Positions 7,927-15,094 of a DNA stretch of 15,094 bases are shown in pieces. A program made the translations under genes and the position numbers. The stretch is from an uncultured Bacillus sp. (GTDB lineage Bacteria > Bacillota > Bacilli > Bacillales > DSM-1321). The notes beneath the pieces were generated by a model. That model had not been told where the DNA came from. It ran no database searches and was given only the letters and a program-made list of their open reading frames with translations. The stretch spans positions 1-15,094 of the forward strand of contig CAKQBC010000022.1 of NCBI GenBank assembly GCA_934215995.1, read 5' to 3'. Positions within the stretch are counted from its first letter, which is position 1. Each line of letters opens with the position of its first letter.

Positions 7927-8874
7927 TTATCGTTTCTTGCCCAATAGCCGCTTTGCTTTTTCAGTGTTGGCGAAATGAAGCTTCGTGAATGTTGCCAGGC
8001 TTTCCAATCCTTTTTTTTCAATCAGCTTGGCAGCAGCAAGGTCGACAGCGGGTCCTGCCCCTTTCGGAATCGTAAACCCGGCTTCGCTGCTCAAGGCCTC
8101 GAATTTCTTCACGAAAGCTGCCCGTGCAAGGATGGAGGCTGCGGCAACAGAAACGTGGATGCTTTCGGCGCCGGTGCTTAAATAGATGGGATCTGCCTGG
8201 AACATTTCCTGTCCCTTCAGATAACCGAAAAAGACATCCGGCTTGGCGAATTGATCGATCAGGACAGCTTCCGGCTTTCTTGGCTGGATCTTTTCCAGCA
8301 ATTTAGTGATGGCTATGTTGTGCAGATAAGCTTTCATTTTGCCCTGGGACATGCCTTTTGCCTGCATTTTATTATATCTATCGTTATCAAGCGACAGCAG
8401 TACGAAAGGAACAGCATGCTTCAGCTCGGCAGCGATTTGGAGGATTTGCGGGTCCTTCAGATGTTTGGAGTCTTTTACGCCCAGCTCCTTCAATAGAGGG
8501 ATCGATTGCCGGTCGGCATATACGGCAGCGACAGTAATCGGGCCGAAGTAATCGCCTGTTCCTACCTCATCTGATCCGATCACGCTCATTTGGCCGATAT
8601 CGGCTGGCGGTGAGTATGCGTGGTTTTTGACGGTGTTCCCCTTTTTTTCAGTCATCTTAGGCTTGGATGCCGCAGTGCCCCATCTTCCTGCTTCAGCTTC
8701 AGCATTCTTTCCTTGGAAGAGGACTTTGCCTGAATTGTATGCTGTAATCGTACAAGCGGTGGTTTTTGCTGAAAAGGCGCTTCCTGGAGGTGAAGAGGGG
8801 CTTAAGGAAGCGTGATAATAAGTTTTCATTTCATTGATTTTCGATTGTGCCATTTGAAGAACTACATGTGCCAT
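7927..8874 (-). CDS. rnhC: Ribonuclease HIII
   Basis: The 315-residue enzyme cleaves RNA in RNA-DNA hybrids, removing R-loops and lagging-strand primers. The N-terminal domain (about 1-85, with YNSGKVLFQGKNAEAEAGRWG) is the TBP-like substrate-binding domain that distinguishes HIII from HII. The catalytic domain begins with SVIGSDEVGTGDYFGP, giving acidic residues Asp102 and Glu103; Asp207 in VLIDQFA and Glu237 in GAESIHVSVAAAS complete the likely metal site. The GTGDYFGP motif is characteristic of HIII. The ATG at 8874 has AAGGAG a few bases upstream on the minus strand, and length matches B. subtilis RnhC (313). It is convergent with pheT and divergent from zapA. A GC-rich hairpin (8895-8909) lies in its leader. 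I could not place its promoter confidently. Confidence 0.96.
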   Translation of the reverse strand: MAHVVLQMAQSKINEMKTYYHASLSPSSPPGSAFSAKTTACTITAYNSGKVLFQGKNAEAEAGRWGTAASKPKMTEKKGNTVKNHAYSPPADIGQMSVIGSDEVGTGDYFGPITVAAVYADRQSIPLLKELGVKDSKHLKDPQILQIAAELKHAVPFVLLSLDNDRYNKMQAKGMSQGKMKAYLHNIAITKLLEKIQPRKPEAVLIDQFAKPDVFFGYLKGQEMFQADPIYLSTGAESIHVSVAAASILARAAFVKKFEALSSEAGFTIPKGAGPAVDLAAAKLIEKKGLESLATFTKLHFANTEKAKRLLGKKR

Positions 8875-8894
8875 TATTTGCTCCTTCTTATCCT

Positions 8895-8909
8895 GCCGCT
8901 TCGGGCGGC
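8895..8909. repeat. Small GC hairpin in the rnhC/zapA divergent region
   Basis: GCCGC (8895-8899) and GCGGC (8905-8909) are exact complements around a 5-nt loop. It sits upstream of the rnhC ribosome binding site on the minus strand, and upstream of the zapA promoter on the plus strand. There is no T-tail, so it is not a terminator. Confidence 0.4.
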
Positions 8910-8939
8910 TGGATTTGACGTGAATTTTTTATGCTTTTA

Positions 8940-8967
8940 TTGCCGACTGGGTTCGTGTTATTATATA
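8940..8967 (+). promoter_or_regulatory. Candidate sigma-A promoter of zapA
   Basis: TTGCCG (8940-8945), a 16-nt spacer and TATATA (8962-8967); TATACA two bases later gives an 18-nt spacer. The predicted start near 8975 leaves about 25 nt before the TTG start. An upstream TTGACG (8915-8920) pairs only with a poor -10 (TATTGC). Confidence 0.5.
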
Positions 8968-8999
8968 CATTAGGATTCTTTCGAATGGGAGGTGTCACC

Positions 9000-9236
9000 T
9001 TGTCGGACAAAAAAAATAAAATAACTGTCGATATATATGGCCAGCAATATACTATTGTCGGCAAGGAATCGCCAAGTCACATGAGGACTGTAGCCTCTAT
9101 GGTGGATGATAAAATGCGCGAGATAAGCCAAAAGAATCCAAATCTGGATATGAGCAGGCTGGCAGTGCTGACAGCCGTTAATGCAGTCCATGATTATTTG
9201 AAACTGAAAGATGAAAAAGAAGAGGAAGATCAATAG
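9000..9236 (+). CDS. zapA: Cell division protein ZapA
   Basis: This 78-residue protein binds FtsZ and promotes protofilament bundling at the Z-ring. The N-terminal half, [19 protein letters not shown], and the following segment [15 protein letters not shown] match the ZapA globular head. The C-terminal helix, about 45-78 with [16 protein letters not shown] then an acidic tail, forms the dimer/tetramer coiled coil. The chosen start is TTG 9000, 7 nt after GGGAGG (8987-8992). The frame stays open upstream, but an in-frame ATG at 8985 overlaps that SD, and B. subtilis ZapA also begins with MSDxKK at this point. It is the first gene of a two-gene unit with the CvpA-family gene 43 nt downstream. 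Confidence 0.94.
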   Translation: MSDKKNKITVDIYGQQYTIVGKESPSHMRTVASMVDDKMREISQKNPNLDMSRLAVLTAVNAVHDYLKLKDEKEEEDQ

Positions 9237-9279
9237 ACCTGCCGGGAAATGGATTAAAGACGAATAGGATGAATTGATT

Positions 9280-9813
9280 ATGCTGGACTTACTTTTGTTG
9301 GCCTTTTTTATAATGGGCATTGCTGTTGGGCTGAGACGCGGCTTCATTCTCCAGATTATACATATGACAGGCTTTATCGTTGCGTTTATCGTGGCAGCTA
9401 TCTATTACGATACATTGGCTCCGAAGCTTGAGCTTTGGGTGCCGTTTCCATCTTCCGGCGATGCTTCTTCCGTCGGGATGCTGTTCGGGGCCGCAGGGCT
9501 CGATCATGCATATTACAATGCGATTGCATTCATCATCATTTTCTTTGCAGTGAAGATTGTTTGGCAATTGTTTGGTTCGATGCTTGATTTCATAGCGCAA
9601 TTCCCTATCCTCAAACAGCTGAATCGCTGGGGGGGAGGAATTTTTGGATTTCTCGAAATCTATCTTATCATATTTATTTTGATATACCTAGCCGCTTTGA
9701 TGCCGGTTGCCTCGGTGCAGGGCTATATCCAGGGCTCTGCCATTGCAGGGGCTATGATCGAACATACTCCGTTCATATCGGAAGCGGTTAAGGATTTATG
9801 GTTCATAAAATAG
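9280..9813 (+). CDS. yshB: CvpA-family integral membrane protein
   Basis: This 177-residue hydrophobic protein belongs to the CvpA (colicin V production) family. Four membrane segments are visible: about 1-20 (LDLLLLAFFIMGIAVG), 25-44 (IIHMTGFIVAFIVAAIYY), 77-98 (AIAFIIIFFAVKIVWQLF) and 120-142 (GFLEIYLIIFILIYLAAL). The GxxRGF motif after the first helix (GLRRGFILQ) is a family signature. ATG 9280 gives the usual MLDL start; a TTG at 9274 is closer to the weak SD AGGA (9266-9269) and would add two residues. Its biochemical role is not established; CvpA proteins in other bacteria are linked to envelope integrity and stress. It follows zapA and ends at a strong terminator, so polX probably needs its own promoter. 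Confidence 0.9.
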   Translation: MLDLLLLAFFIMGIAVGLRRGFILQIIHMTGFIVAFIVAAIYYDTLAPKLELWVPFPSSGDASSVGMLFGAAGLDHAYYNAIAFIIIFFAVKIVWQLFGSMLDFIAQFPILKQLNRWGGGIFGFLEIYLIIFILIYLAALMPVASVQGYIQGSAIAGAMIEHTPFISEAVKDLWFIK

Positions 9814-9820
9814 GAGCGTT

Positions 9821-9870
9821 AAGCTGGTCCTGAAGCTGAATGAATTCAGTTGCACAGGATCGGCTTTTTT
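9821..9870 (+). terminator. Terminator after zapA-yshB
   Basis: The arm aagctggtcctg (9821-9832) pairs with caggatcggctt (9855-9866) over 12 bp including two wobbles. An inner hairpin, ctgaa with ttcag, lies in the loop, and a T6 run ends at 9870. It separates yshB from polX. Confidence 0.88.
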
Positions 9871-9966
9871 GCTGTTCGGGAGAATGATTGTTTGCTGTTC
9901 TTCCATAGTGAATCTTGCTTTTCGGCCTTGCAAGTCTTCATCCGGACGGGCGCGATGCCGTGTCCC

Positions 9967-9995
9967 TTGTGATTTGGGGAGAAGAAATGTATCTT
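9967..9995 (+). promoter_or_regulatory. Candidate sigma-A promoter for polX-mutS2
   Basis: TTGTGA (9967-9972), a 17-nt spacer and TATCTT (9990-9995), each matching the consensus at 4 of 6 positions. It would start transcription near 10002, about 60 nt before polX. The 190-nt stretch between the terminator and polX otherwise holds only weak hairpins (for example ggac 9944-9947 with gtcc 9962-9965). Confidence 0.4.
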
Positions 9996-10061
9996 TAAGT
10001 ATGGGAAGGAAATTAGGCATGATTGTATTGCAGAAATCACTAGTAAAAAGGGTGAGCGAAT

Positions 10062-11777
10062 ATGACGATCAATAAAAAAGATATAATCAGACTGCTCGAA
10101 CAAATAGCTATTTATATGGAATTAAAAGGGGAAAATCCCTTTAAGGTATCCGCCTTCAGGAAGGCGGCTGCCAGTATAGAAACAGACCAGCGCAGCTTAA
10201 GCGAAATGGAGGATTTCACAAAGCTTCCGGGAATCGGCAAGGGGACGGCATCCGTGATTGAAGAGTACATAGCGGAAGGGAAGTCGACCGTTCTTGAGGA
10301 GCTGCAGGCCGAAGTGCCGAAAGGCTTGATTCCCCTGCTGCAGATAGCAGGGCTCGGCGGGAAGAAAATCGCCAAATTATACAAAGAGCTATCCATCACA
10401 AATGCCGAAGAATTGGTTAAAGCGTGCGAGGAACAAAAAGTAAGGGAATTATCCGGATTCGGGGCGAAGACAGAGGAAAAAATATTGGCTGCCCTTAAAG
10501 AAGTCAATTCGGGGCCGGACCGGCTGCCGCTCGCCTATGTGATCCCGATTGCGTCTGAAATAGAAGCCTATCTGGCTTCTGCAGACAATATCGAGAAATT
10601 CTCGAGGGCAGGAAGCCTGAGGCGGATGAGGGAGACAGTCAAAGACTTGGACTTTATTATCGCCACCAACAATCCATCGGCGGTAAAAGAGAAACTTTTG
10701 GCTTTGCAGAACGTAAAGAGTGTTATAGGTGCAGGGGACACGAAAGTTTCGGTCGTCCTTGAATATACGTACGATGTATCAGTGGATTTCAGGATGGTGA
10801 AGCCGGAGGAATTCATAACGACGCTCCATCATTTCACCGGTTCAAAGGACCATAATGTGAAAATGCGGCAAATCGCCAAAGAGCGCGGAGAAAAGATAAG
10901 TGAATATGGCGTCGAGGTCCTTGAAACGGGCGAGATTCTCAGATTCGAAAGCGAAGAAGCCTTCTTCGCGCACTTCGGGCTTCCGTTCATACCGCCTGAA
11001 TGCAGGGAAGACGGAACAGAAATAACGGATCTTGACGTTGATGCATTGCTTTCCCCTATGGACATTAAGGGAGATATGCACATGCACTCCACCTGGAGTG
11101 ACGGAGCATATTCAATCGAGGAAATGATCGAGGCCTGCCGGGAAAAAGGGTATAAGTATATGGCGATCACCGACCATTCCCAATACCTGAAGGTCGCGAA
11201 CGGACTGACGGAAGAACGGCTGAGGGACCAAATTAAGCGAATTAAAGAGTATAATAAGAAATACGATGATATCGAGATTTTTGCGGGGATCGAAATGGAT
11301 ATCCTTCCTGATGGGACATTGGATTACAGCGATGACCTGCTTAAAGAATTGGATATTGTCATCGCCAGCATCCATTCAAGTTTTTCACAAAGCAGGGACA
11401 AAATAATGGACCGGCTCAAAACAGCCCTAAGCAACCCGTATGTAGACCTGATTGCCCACCCGACAGGCAGGATCATCGGCCGCAGGGATGGATATGACGT
11501 CGATATCGACATGCTCATTGAACTTGCGAGGGAAACGGATACGGCTCTTGAGCTGAATTCCAATCCGAACAGGCTGGATTTATCTGTGGAAAATCTGAAA
11601 AAGGCGCAGAAGAACGGCGTGAAAATTTTCATCAATACCGATGCGCACAATATTGAGATGCTGAATCATATGGATATCGGCACTTCCCATGCGATGAAGG
11701 CTCGGCTGGCGAAAGATACAGTCATCAATGCCCGCAGCCTTGATGGAATGCTGGAATTTTTAAGAAGAAATGATTAA
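10062..11777 (+). CDS. polX: DNA polymerase/3'-5' exonuclease PolX
   Basis: This 571-residue family X polymerase has a PHP domain. PolX fills short gaps and has 3'-5' exonuclease and AP-endonuclease activity in base excision repair. The N-terminal 8-kDa-like region has helix-hairpin-helix motifs at LPGIGKGTA (55-63) and AGLGGKKIA (96-104). The nucleotidyltransferase signature is GSLRR (185-189) with metal Asp195 and Asp197 in KDLDFI, and Asp242 in SVDFR. The C-terminal PHP domain (about 335-570) keeps metal ligands His340/His342 ([10 protein letters not shown]), His372 (TDHS), Glu411 (GIEMDI), His438 (SIHSS), His466 (AHPTGR) and Asp527/His529 (NTDAHN). Both active sites look intact. ATG 10062 has AAAGGGTGA about 7 nt upstream; length matches B. 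subtilis PolX (570). mutS2 follows after 26 nt. Confidence 0.96.
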   Translation: MTINKKDIIRLLEQIAIYMELKGENPFKVSAFRKAAASIETDQRSLSEMEDFTKLPGIGKGTASVIEEYIAEGKSTVLEELQAEVPKGLIPLLQIAGLGGKKIAKLYKELSITNAEELVKACEEQKVRELSGFGAKTEEKILAALKEVNSGPDRLPLAYVIPIASEIEAYLASADNIEKFSRAGSLRRMRETVKDLDFIIATNNPSAVKEKLLALQNVKSVIGAGDTKVSVVLEYTYDVSVDFRMVKPEEFITTLHHFTGSKDHNVKMRQIAKERGEKISEYGVEVLETGEILRFESEEAFFAHFGLPFIPPECREDGTEITDLDVDALLSPMDIKGDMHMHSTWSDGAYSIEEMIEACREKGYKYMAITDHSQYLKVANGLTEERLRDQIKRIKEYNKKYDDIEIFAGIEMDILPDGTLDYSDDLLKELDIVIASIHSSFSQSRDKIMDRLKTALSNPYVDLIAHPTGRIIGRRDGYDVDIDMLIELARETDTALELNSNPNRLDLSVENLKKAQKNGVKIFINTDAHNIEMLNHMDIGTSHAMKARLAKDTVINARSLDGMLEFLRRND

Positions 11778-11803
11778 CTAACGATATAGGAGGATTATTC
11801 TCC

Positions 11804-14155
11804 GTGAATAATAAGACATTGAAATCACTTGAGTTTGAAAAAATCCGTGAACAGCTGTATCCATTTGCCGCATCCGACCTAGGAAGAAGGAAGGTCAGGG
11901 AATTGATGCCTTCCTCATCCTTCGAGGAAGTCGTGAAGTGGCAGGATGAGACAGATGAAGGAGCGACGATCATCAGGCTTAAGGGAAATGTCCCGGCTGA
12001 TGGGATCTTTGATATTGTTCCGCATGCGAAGCGGGCAAAAATAGGCGGCATGCTGAGCCCGGTTGAGCTTAAGGAAATCGCCTCCACATTAAGGGCAGGC
12101 AGGAGGCTTGAGCGCTTCATCGCCGATATGGTCGAGGATGAAGTGGAACTGCCCCTGCTTGATGCCCTCGTGCAATCCTTCTATGACCTGTCGGATCTGG
12201 AAAAACTGATCACGAACGCAATCGGCGACCAGGGAGAGGTTCTCGATTCAGCAAGCGATAAGCTACGGGAGCTGAGAAGGGAGCTTCGCTCCAATGAAGC
12301 GCGCGTCCGTGAGCGGCTGGAAAACATGATCCGGTCTTCGAATGCCCAGACGATGTTATCGGACAGCATTATTACGATCCGGAACGACCGTTTTGTCCTG
12401 CCCGTTAAGCAGGAATATAAGGGAGTATATGGCGGCATAGTCCATGACCAGTCTTCATCGGGGCAAACGCTGTTCATTGAACCGGAGGCGATTGTTGCGC
12501 TGAACAATTCGCTTCAGGAGACGAGGGCCAGGGAGAAGCAGGAGATTGAAAGGATCTTGATCCAGCTTTCCGTGACGGTAGGTGAGTATACTTCCGAACT
12601 GCTCCAAAATGTTTATGTGCTGTCCCAGCTTGATTTTATTTTTGCAAAAGCGAAGTATGCAAGCAGCATGAAAGCGACTAAGCCGAAAATGAATAAAGAC
12701 GGCATCATCAAGCTGTTCAAGGCCCGCCATCCGTTAATCGACCTGAAGGAGGTTGTCGCGAATGACATCTTCCTTGGGGAGGAATTTTCTACGATTGTCA
12801 TCACCGGACCGAATACAGGAGGGAAGACAGTCACACTGAAAACAGTCGGCCTGTGTACGCTGATGGCGCAGGCAGGCTTGCAGCTACCTGTACTTGACGG
12901 TTCCGAAATCGCTGTATTCGAGAAGGTATTTGCCGATATAGGGGACGAACAATCGATCGAGCAAAGCTTAAGTACATTCTCTTCGCATATGGTGAATATT
13001 GTTGAAATCCTGAGGGATATCGACGAAAAATCGCTTGTGCTTTTTGATGAGCTGGGAGCAGGGACAGATCCGCAGGAAGGGGCTGCCCTTGCGATCGCCA
13101 TCCTTGATGAAGTGCATGGTATAGGCGCAAGGATCATTGCTACAACACACTACCCTGAGCTGAAAGCGTATGGATACAACAGGGACGGCGTTGTGAACGC
13201 GAGTGTGGAATTCAATGTGGAAACATTGAGCCCTACGTATAAGCTGCTGATCGGCGTGCCGGGACGAAGCAACGCATTTGAAATCTCGCGCAAGCTCGGC
13301 CTGCAGGCCTGGGTCATCGACAATGCCAAAGGCTATATCGGCCAGGATACGAATAAGGTAGAAAACATGATCGCATCACTCGAGAAAAGCAGGAAAGAAG
13401 CAGAGGAAGAACTCAGTGAAGCGGATGAGTACCTGAGAAGCGCAAAAAAATTGCATCATGACCTTCAACAGGAAATGATTGCATATTACGACCGGAAGGA
13501 TGCCGAGCTTGAGGCAGCCAAAGAAAAGGCGCAGAAAATCGTCGAGAAGGCGAAGGAAGAAGCGGAAGCCATCATTTCCGAGCTTAGGGAGATGAGGCTC
13601 CATAAGCAGGCAGAAGTGAAAGAGCATGAACTGATTGAAGCAAGAAGAAGGCTGGAAGAGGCAGCTCCGGCCATTAAGAAAAAGAAAAAGGCGATAGCAA
13701 AATCGCAGCAGCCATTGCAGCCAGGCGATGAAGTGAAGGTGATCAGCCTTAACGGGAAAGGCAGCCTGATCGAAAAAACCGGGGATAAAGAGTGGCTTGT
13801 CCAAATCGGCATCCTGAAAATGAAGGTCAAAGAAGACGACCTTCAATTCGTCCAAGCACCGAAAGTGACAGAAACAAAACCGATTGTAACCGTAAAGGGC
13901 AAGGACTTCCATGTCAGCCTCGAATTGGACCTGAGGGGGGAACGTTACGAAAATGCCCTTCTGCGTGTCGAGAAATATATCGATGATGCCTTGCTGGCAG
14001 GATACCCGAGAGTGTCCATCATTCATGGGAAAGGCACAGGAGCCCTTCGCCAGGGAGTGCAGGAATACTTGAGGAACCATCGTTCTGTCAAAAAAATCCG
14101 CTTCGGGGAAGCCGGAGAAGGAGGCAGCGGCGTTACAATCGTGGAGTTCAAGTAA
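11804..14155 (+). CDS. mutS2: Endonuclease MutS2
   Basis: This 783-residue MutS2-family ATPase is known as MutSB in B. subtilis. MutS2 proteins are not mismatch repair MutS: they lack the mismatch-recognition domain, and have been linked to suppressing recombination and, more recently, to rescue of collided ribosomes. In order: core/lever region with [20 protein letters not shown] (186-205), Walker A GPNTGGKT (335-342), a signature region [10 protein letters not shown] (387-396), Walker [14 protein letters not shown] (411-423), a charged coiled coil (about 520-625), a KOW-like segment starting PGDEVKV (640-680), and a C-terminal Smr nuclease domain with [11 protein letters not shown] (708-718) and [12 protein letters not shown] (741-752). 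The LDLR and HGxGxG motifs that make Smr catalytic are both present. The start is GTG 11804, 9 nt after TAGGAGGA. It is in an operon between polX and yshE. Confidence 0.96.
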   Translation: MNNKTLKSLEFEKIREQLYPFAASDLGRRKVRELMPSSSFEEVVKWQDETDEGATIIRLKGNVPADGIFDIVPHAKRAKIGGMLSPVELKEIASTLRAGRRLERFIADMVEDEVELPLLDALVQSFYDLSDLEKLITNAIGDQGEVLDSASDKLRELRRELRSNEARVRERLENMIRSSNAQTMLSDSIITIRNDRFVLPVKQEYKGVYGGIVHDQSSSGQTLFIEPEAIVALNNSLQETRAREKQEIERILIQLSVTVGEYTSELLQNVYVLSQLDFIFAKAKYASSMKATKPKMNKDGIIKLFKARHPLIDLKEVVANDIFLGEEFSTIVITGPNTGGKTVTLKTVGLCTLMAQAGLQLPVLDGSEIAVFEKVFADIGDEQSIEQSLSTFSSHMVNIVEILRDIDEKSLVLFDELGAGTDPQEGAALAIAILDEVHGIGARIIATTHYPELKAYGYNRDGVVNASVEFNVETLSPTYKLLIGVPGRSNAFEISRKLGLQAWVIDNAKGYIGQDTNKVENMIASLEKSRKEAEEELSEADEYLRSAKKLHHDLQQEMIAYYDRKDAELEAAKEKAQKIVEKAKEEAEAIISELREMRLHKQAEVKEHELIEARRRLEEAAPAIKKKKKAIAKSQQPLQPGDEVKVISLNGKGSLIEKTGDKEWLVQIGILKMKVKEDDLQFVQAPKVTETKPIVTVKGKDFHVSLELDLRGERYENALLRVEKYIDDALLAGYPRVSIIHGKGTGALRQGVQEYLRNHRSVKKIRFGEAGEGGSGVTIVEFK

Positions 14156-14176
14156 CGGGTAAAGGAGCAGAGGAAA

Positions 14177-14584
14177 ATGGATGCTTTTTGGTCGAACAGT
14201 TATATTCAAATTGCTGCTTATTGCAGTGTCGCCATTTTATGCGCTGTCGTGTTCATCGCCGTATTTGAAATGGTGACGAAATATAACAACTGGGAAGAAA
14301 TCAAAAATGGAAATGTGGCAGTTGCGCTTGCGACCGGCGGAAAACTGTTCGGGATCGCAAACATCTTCAGATACTCCATCATACAGCACAACAGCCTGAT
14401 GGACATGGTAGGATGGGGCGTATTCGGATTCGTTCTGCTTGTTGCCGGGTACGTTATTTTTGAATTCCTTACTCCAGGATTCAAAGTTGACGAGGAAATA
14501 AAGAATGATAACCGCGCAGTCGGATTCGTTTCCATGGTAATCAGCATTGCCATCTCGTTTATTGTAGGTGCCGGCATTTCCTGA
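14177..14584 (+). CDS. yshE: DUF350 family membrane protein
   Basis: This 135-residue protein has four predicted membrane segments: about 10-31 (IAAYCSVAILCAVVFIAVF), 45-62, 76-99 (GWGVFGFVLLVAGYVIFEF) and 116-133 (VSMVISIAISFIVGAGI). The pattern ...NWEEIKNGNVAVALATGGKLFGIA and the repeat-like second half ...DEEIKNDNRAVGFVSMVISIAI is the internal duplication typical of DUF350. Function is unknown. ATG 14177 follows AAAGGAG (14161-14167) by 9 nt. It is 21 nt after mutS2, so it is cotranscribed with polX-mutS2. No strong terminator follows it directly; the next one is at 14811, after a candidate small gene. Confidence 0.92.
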   Translation: MDAFWSNSYIQIAAYCSVAILCAVVFIAVFEMVTKYNNWEEIKNGNVAVALATGGKLFGIANIFRYSIIQHNSLMDMVGWGVFGFVLLVAGYVIFEFLTPGFKVDEEIKNDNRAVGFVSMVISIAISFIVGAGIS

Positions 14585-14705
14585 TTGTTCCTGACCTGAA
14601 GCATCTGCAGTAAAGCAGATTTGCGAAACATGCAATCGTACCGGGGGGTAGGGCCGGATTGTCTGGCGGAGATCGGAATCATTCATGACCGAAAGGGGTA
14701 TGGCG

Positions 14706-14789
14706 TTGGAAAGGTTGGCTAAAGTATTGCTTGCAGTCGCTTCGTGTTTCATTATTATCGGCATACTGTACATGGCTTTCATTGCATGA
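14706..14789 (+). CDS. Candidate 27-residue single-span membrane peptide
   Basis: The frame encodes MERLAKVLLAVASCFIIIGILYMAFIA and stops at TGA 14787. It is a basic N-terminus followed by one hydrophobic span of about 20 residues, the shape of a tail-in or signal-anchor peptide. TTG 14706 is preceded by AAAGGGG (14693-14699) with a 6-7 nt gap, a good SD. The in-frame ATG at 14700 would give 29 residues but almost touches the SD. A strong terminator begins 21 nt after the stop, consistent with this being the last gene of the polX-mutS2-yshE unit. I do not recognise the peptide. Function is unknown, and a chance ORF is possible at this length. Confidence 0.5.
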   Translation: MERLAKVLLAVASCFIIIGILYMAFIA

Positions 14790-14810
14790 GTATTAATGGC
14801 ATCAGAATCC

Positions 14811-14846
14811 AAAAACCTGAGGGGCATCGGCTCTTCAGGTTTTTTT
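14811..14846 (+). terminator. Terminator of the polX-mutS2-yshE unit
   Basis: The arm aaaaacctga (14811-14820) pairs perfectly with tcaggttttt (14835-14844) around a 14-nt loop, and T residues continue to 14846. Its A-rich 5' side could also allow some termination in the other direction, though no minus-strand gene arrives here. Within the 422-nt gap between yshE and the last gene it separates the small ORF from the lcfA promoter. Confidence 0.88.
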
Positions 14847-14936
14847 GTATGCTCACATATCGCCATCTTTTCAAAACCAGAAACGAATTGCAACCAACCA
14901 ATGATACATTTTTCCTGCAGGAAATATTATTCATAT

Positions 14937-14965
14937 TTGTCACATATTATCGAGTATATTATAAT
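14937..14965 (+). promoter_or_regulatory. Strong sigma-A promoter of lcfA
   Basis: TTGTCA (14937-14942), a 17-nt spacer and a perfect TATAAT (14960-14965). The predicted start near 14972 leaves about 35 nt to the ATG. The flanks are AT-rich. Confidence 0.8.
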
Positions 14966-14969
14966 TAGG

Positions 14970-14994
14970 TTGAATAGTTAGAAAATTTATTCGA
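14970..14994. promoter_or_regulatory. Possible FadR-like operator at the lcfA start site
   Basis: An imperfect inverted repeat, TTGAAT (14970-14975) and ATTCGA (14989-14994), overlaps the predicted transcription start. The left half with the following gTTA resembles the Bacillus FadR box (TGAATGANTANTCATTCA), but the right half sits about 6 bp too far away. lcfA is a known FadR target in B. subtilis, so the position fits; the sequence match is partial. Confidence 0.3.
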
Positions 14995-15006
14995 GGAGGT
15001 TTTTTA

Positions 15007-15094
15007 ATGGAAGAAAAAGTGTGGCACCAACAGTATCCGCCAGAGATACCGACTACCTTGAAATATGGCGATCTCCCGTTACAGACGTACCTGA
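15007..15094 (+). CDS. lcfA: Long-chain fatty acid--CoA ligase, N-terminal fragment
   Basis: Only 29 codons are in the window: MEEKVWHQQYPPEIPTTLKY then GDLPLQTYL. The W..YP.EIP..L......L..YL pattern is the N-terminus of Bacillus long-chain acyl-CoA synthetases, AMP-forming enzymes that activate fatty acids for beta-oxidation. No catalytic motif is visible because the gene runs off the end. ATG 15007 follows GAGGAGGT (14993-15000) by 6 nt. Identity is supported by synteny: in B. subtilis lcfA follows yshE and leads the lcfA-fadR-fadB-etfB-etfA operon. It has its own promoter after a terminator. Confidence 0.8.
   Translation, partial: MEEKVWHQQYPPEIPTTLKYGDLPLQTYL

Noticed and set aside
9869..10075. 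A 68-codon open frame between yshB and polX.
   Set aside because: It begins inside the T-run of the yshB terminator with no SD, is rich in Cys and Arg as chance frames are, and overlaps the polX start.
13376..14209. A 277-codon frame antisense to the 3' end of mutS2.
   Set aside because: It mirrors the Glu/Lys-rich coiled coil and Smr domain, giving a Phe/Leu-rich product with no recognisable motif; no SD or promoter.
14601..14624. Hairpin gcatctgc/gcagatttgc just after yshE, considered as its terminator.
   Set aside because: The stem is only 6 clean base pairs and no T-run follows; the strong terminator is at 14811.
14872..14892. An aaacgaattgca stretch considered as a CcpA cre site upstream of lcfA.
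   Set aside because: It misses several fixed positions of the cre consensus (no TG at the 5' side, wrong base at the 3' C), so the match is no better than chance.
1..15094. Search for mobile elements, CRISPR repeats, toxin-antitoxin pairs, phage genes, or a defence system.
   Set aside because: No transposase, integrase, repeat-spacer pattern, terminal repeats or unfamiliar multi-gene cluster was seen; nearly all genes are conserved Bacillaceae core genes in expected order.

Overview
The window reads as ordinary chromosome of an endospore-forming Bacillaceae species. The signs are a small acid-soluble spore protein gene (sspI), a Phe-specific T-box ahead of pheST, strong AGGAGG-type ribosome binding sites, TTG and GTG starts, and a gene order that follows (from memory of the family) the Bacillus subtilis block ysdC - sspI - ysgA - pheS - pheT - rnhC - zapA - yshB - polX - mutS2 - yshE - lcfA. 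No mobile element, CRISPR array, prophage, tRNA or rRNA is visible.

Bases 1-1099: the 3' part of an M42 aminopeptidase gene (ysdC), its terminator, a second terminator-like hairpin, a perfect inverted repeat and a promoter resembling forespore sigma-F / stress sigma-B sites. Bases 1100-2729: a monofunctional heme catalase with its terminator. I believe it is an insertion relative to B. subtilis, where ysdC and sspI are adjacent. Bases 2790-3110: sspI on the minus strand, divergent from ysgA. Bases 3115-3855: ysgA, a SpoU-family RNA methyltransferase.

Bases 3864-7845: the phenylalanyl-tRNA synthetase operon, with a promoter, a T-box leader (specifier UUC, terminator), pheS, pheT and a long hairpin that can terminate both strands. 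Bases 7927-8874: rnhC (RNase HIII) on the minus strand, convergent with pheT and divergent from zapA. Bases 8940-9870: zapA and a CvpA-family membrane protein gene (yshB), closed by a terminator. Bases 9967-14846: polX, mutS2 and yshE (DUF350), then a candidate 27-29 residue membrane peptide gene just before a terminator. Bases 14937-15094: a strong promoter with a possible FadR-like operator and the first 29 codons of a long-chain acyl-CoA synthetase gene (lcfA).

The themes are translation (pheST and its RNA sensor, ysgA), genome maintenance (rnhC, polX, mutS2), division (zapA) and spore biology (sspI and probably the catalase). I found no undescribed multi-gene system. The items most worth a second look are the catalase with its sigma-F-like promoter beside a spore gene, the small membrane ORF at 14700-14789, and the paired hairpins at 821-922.
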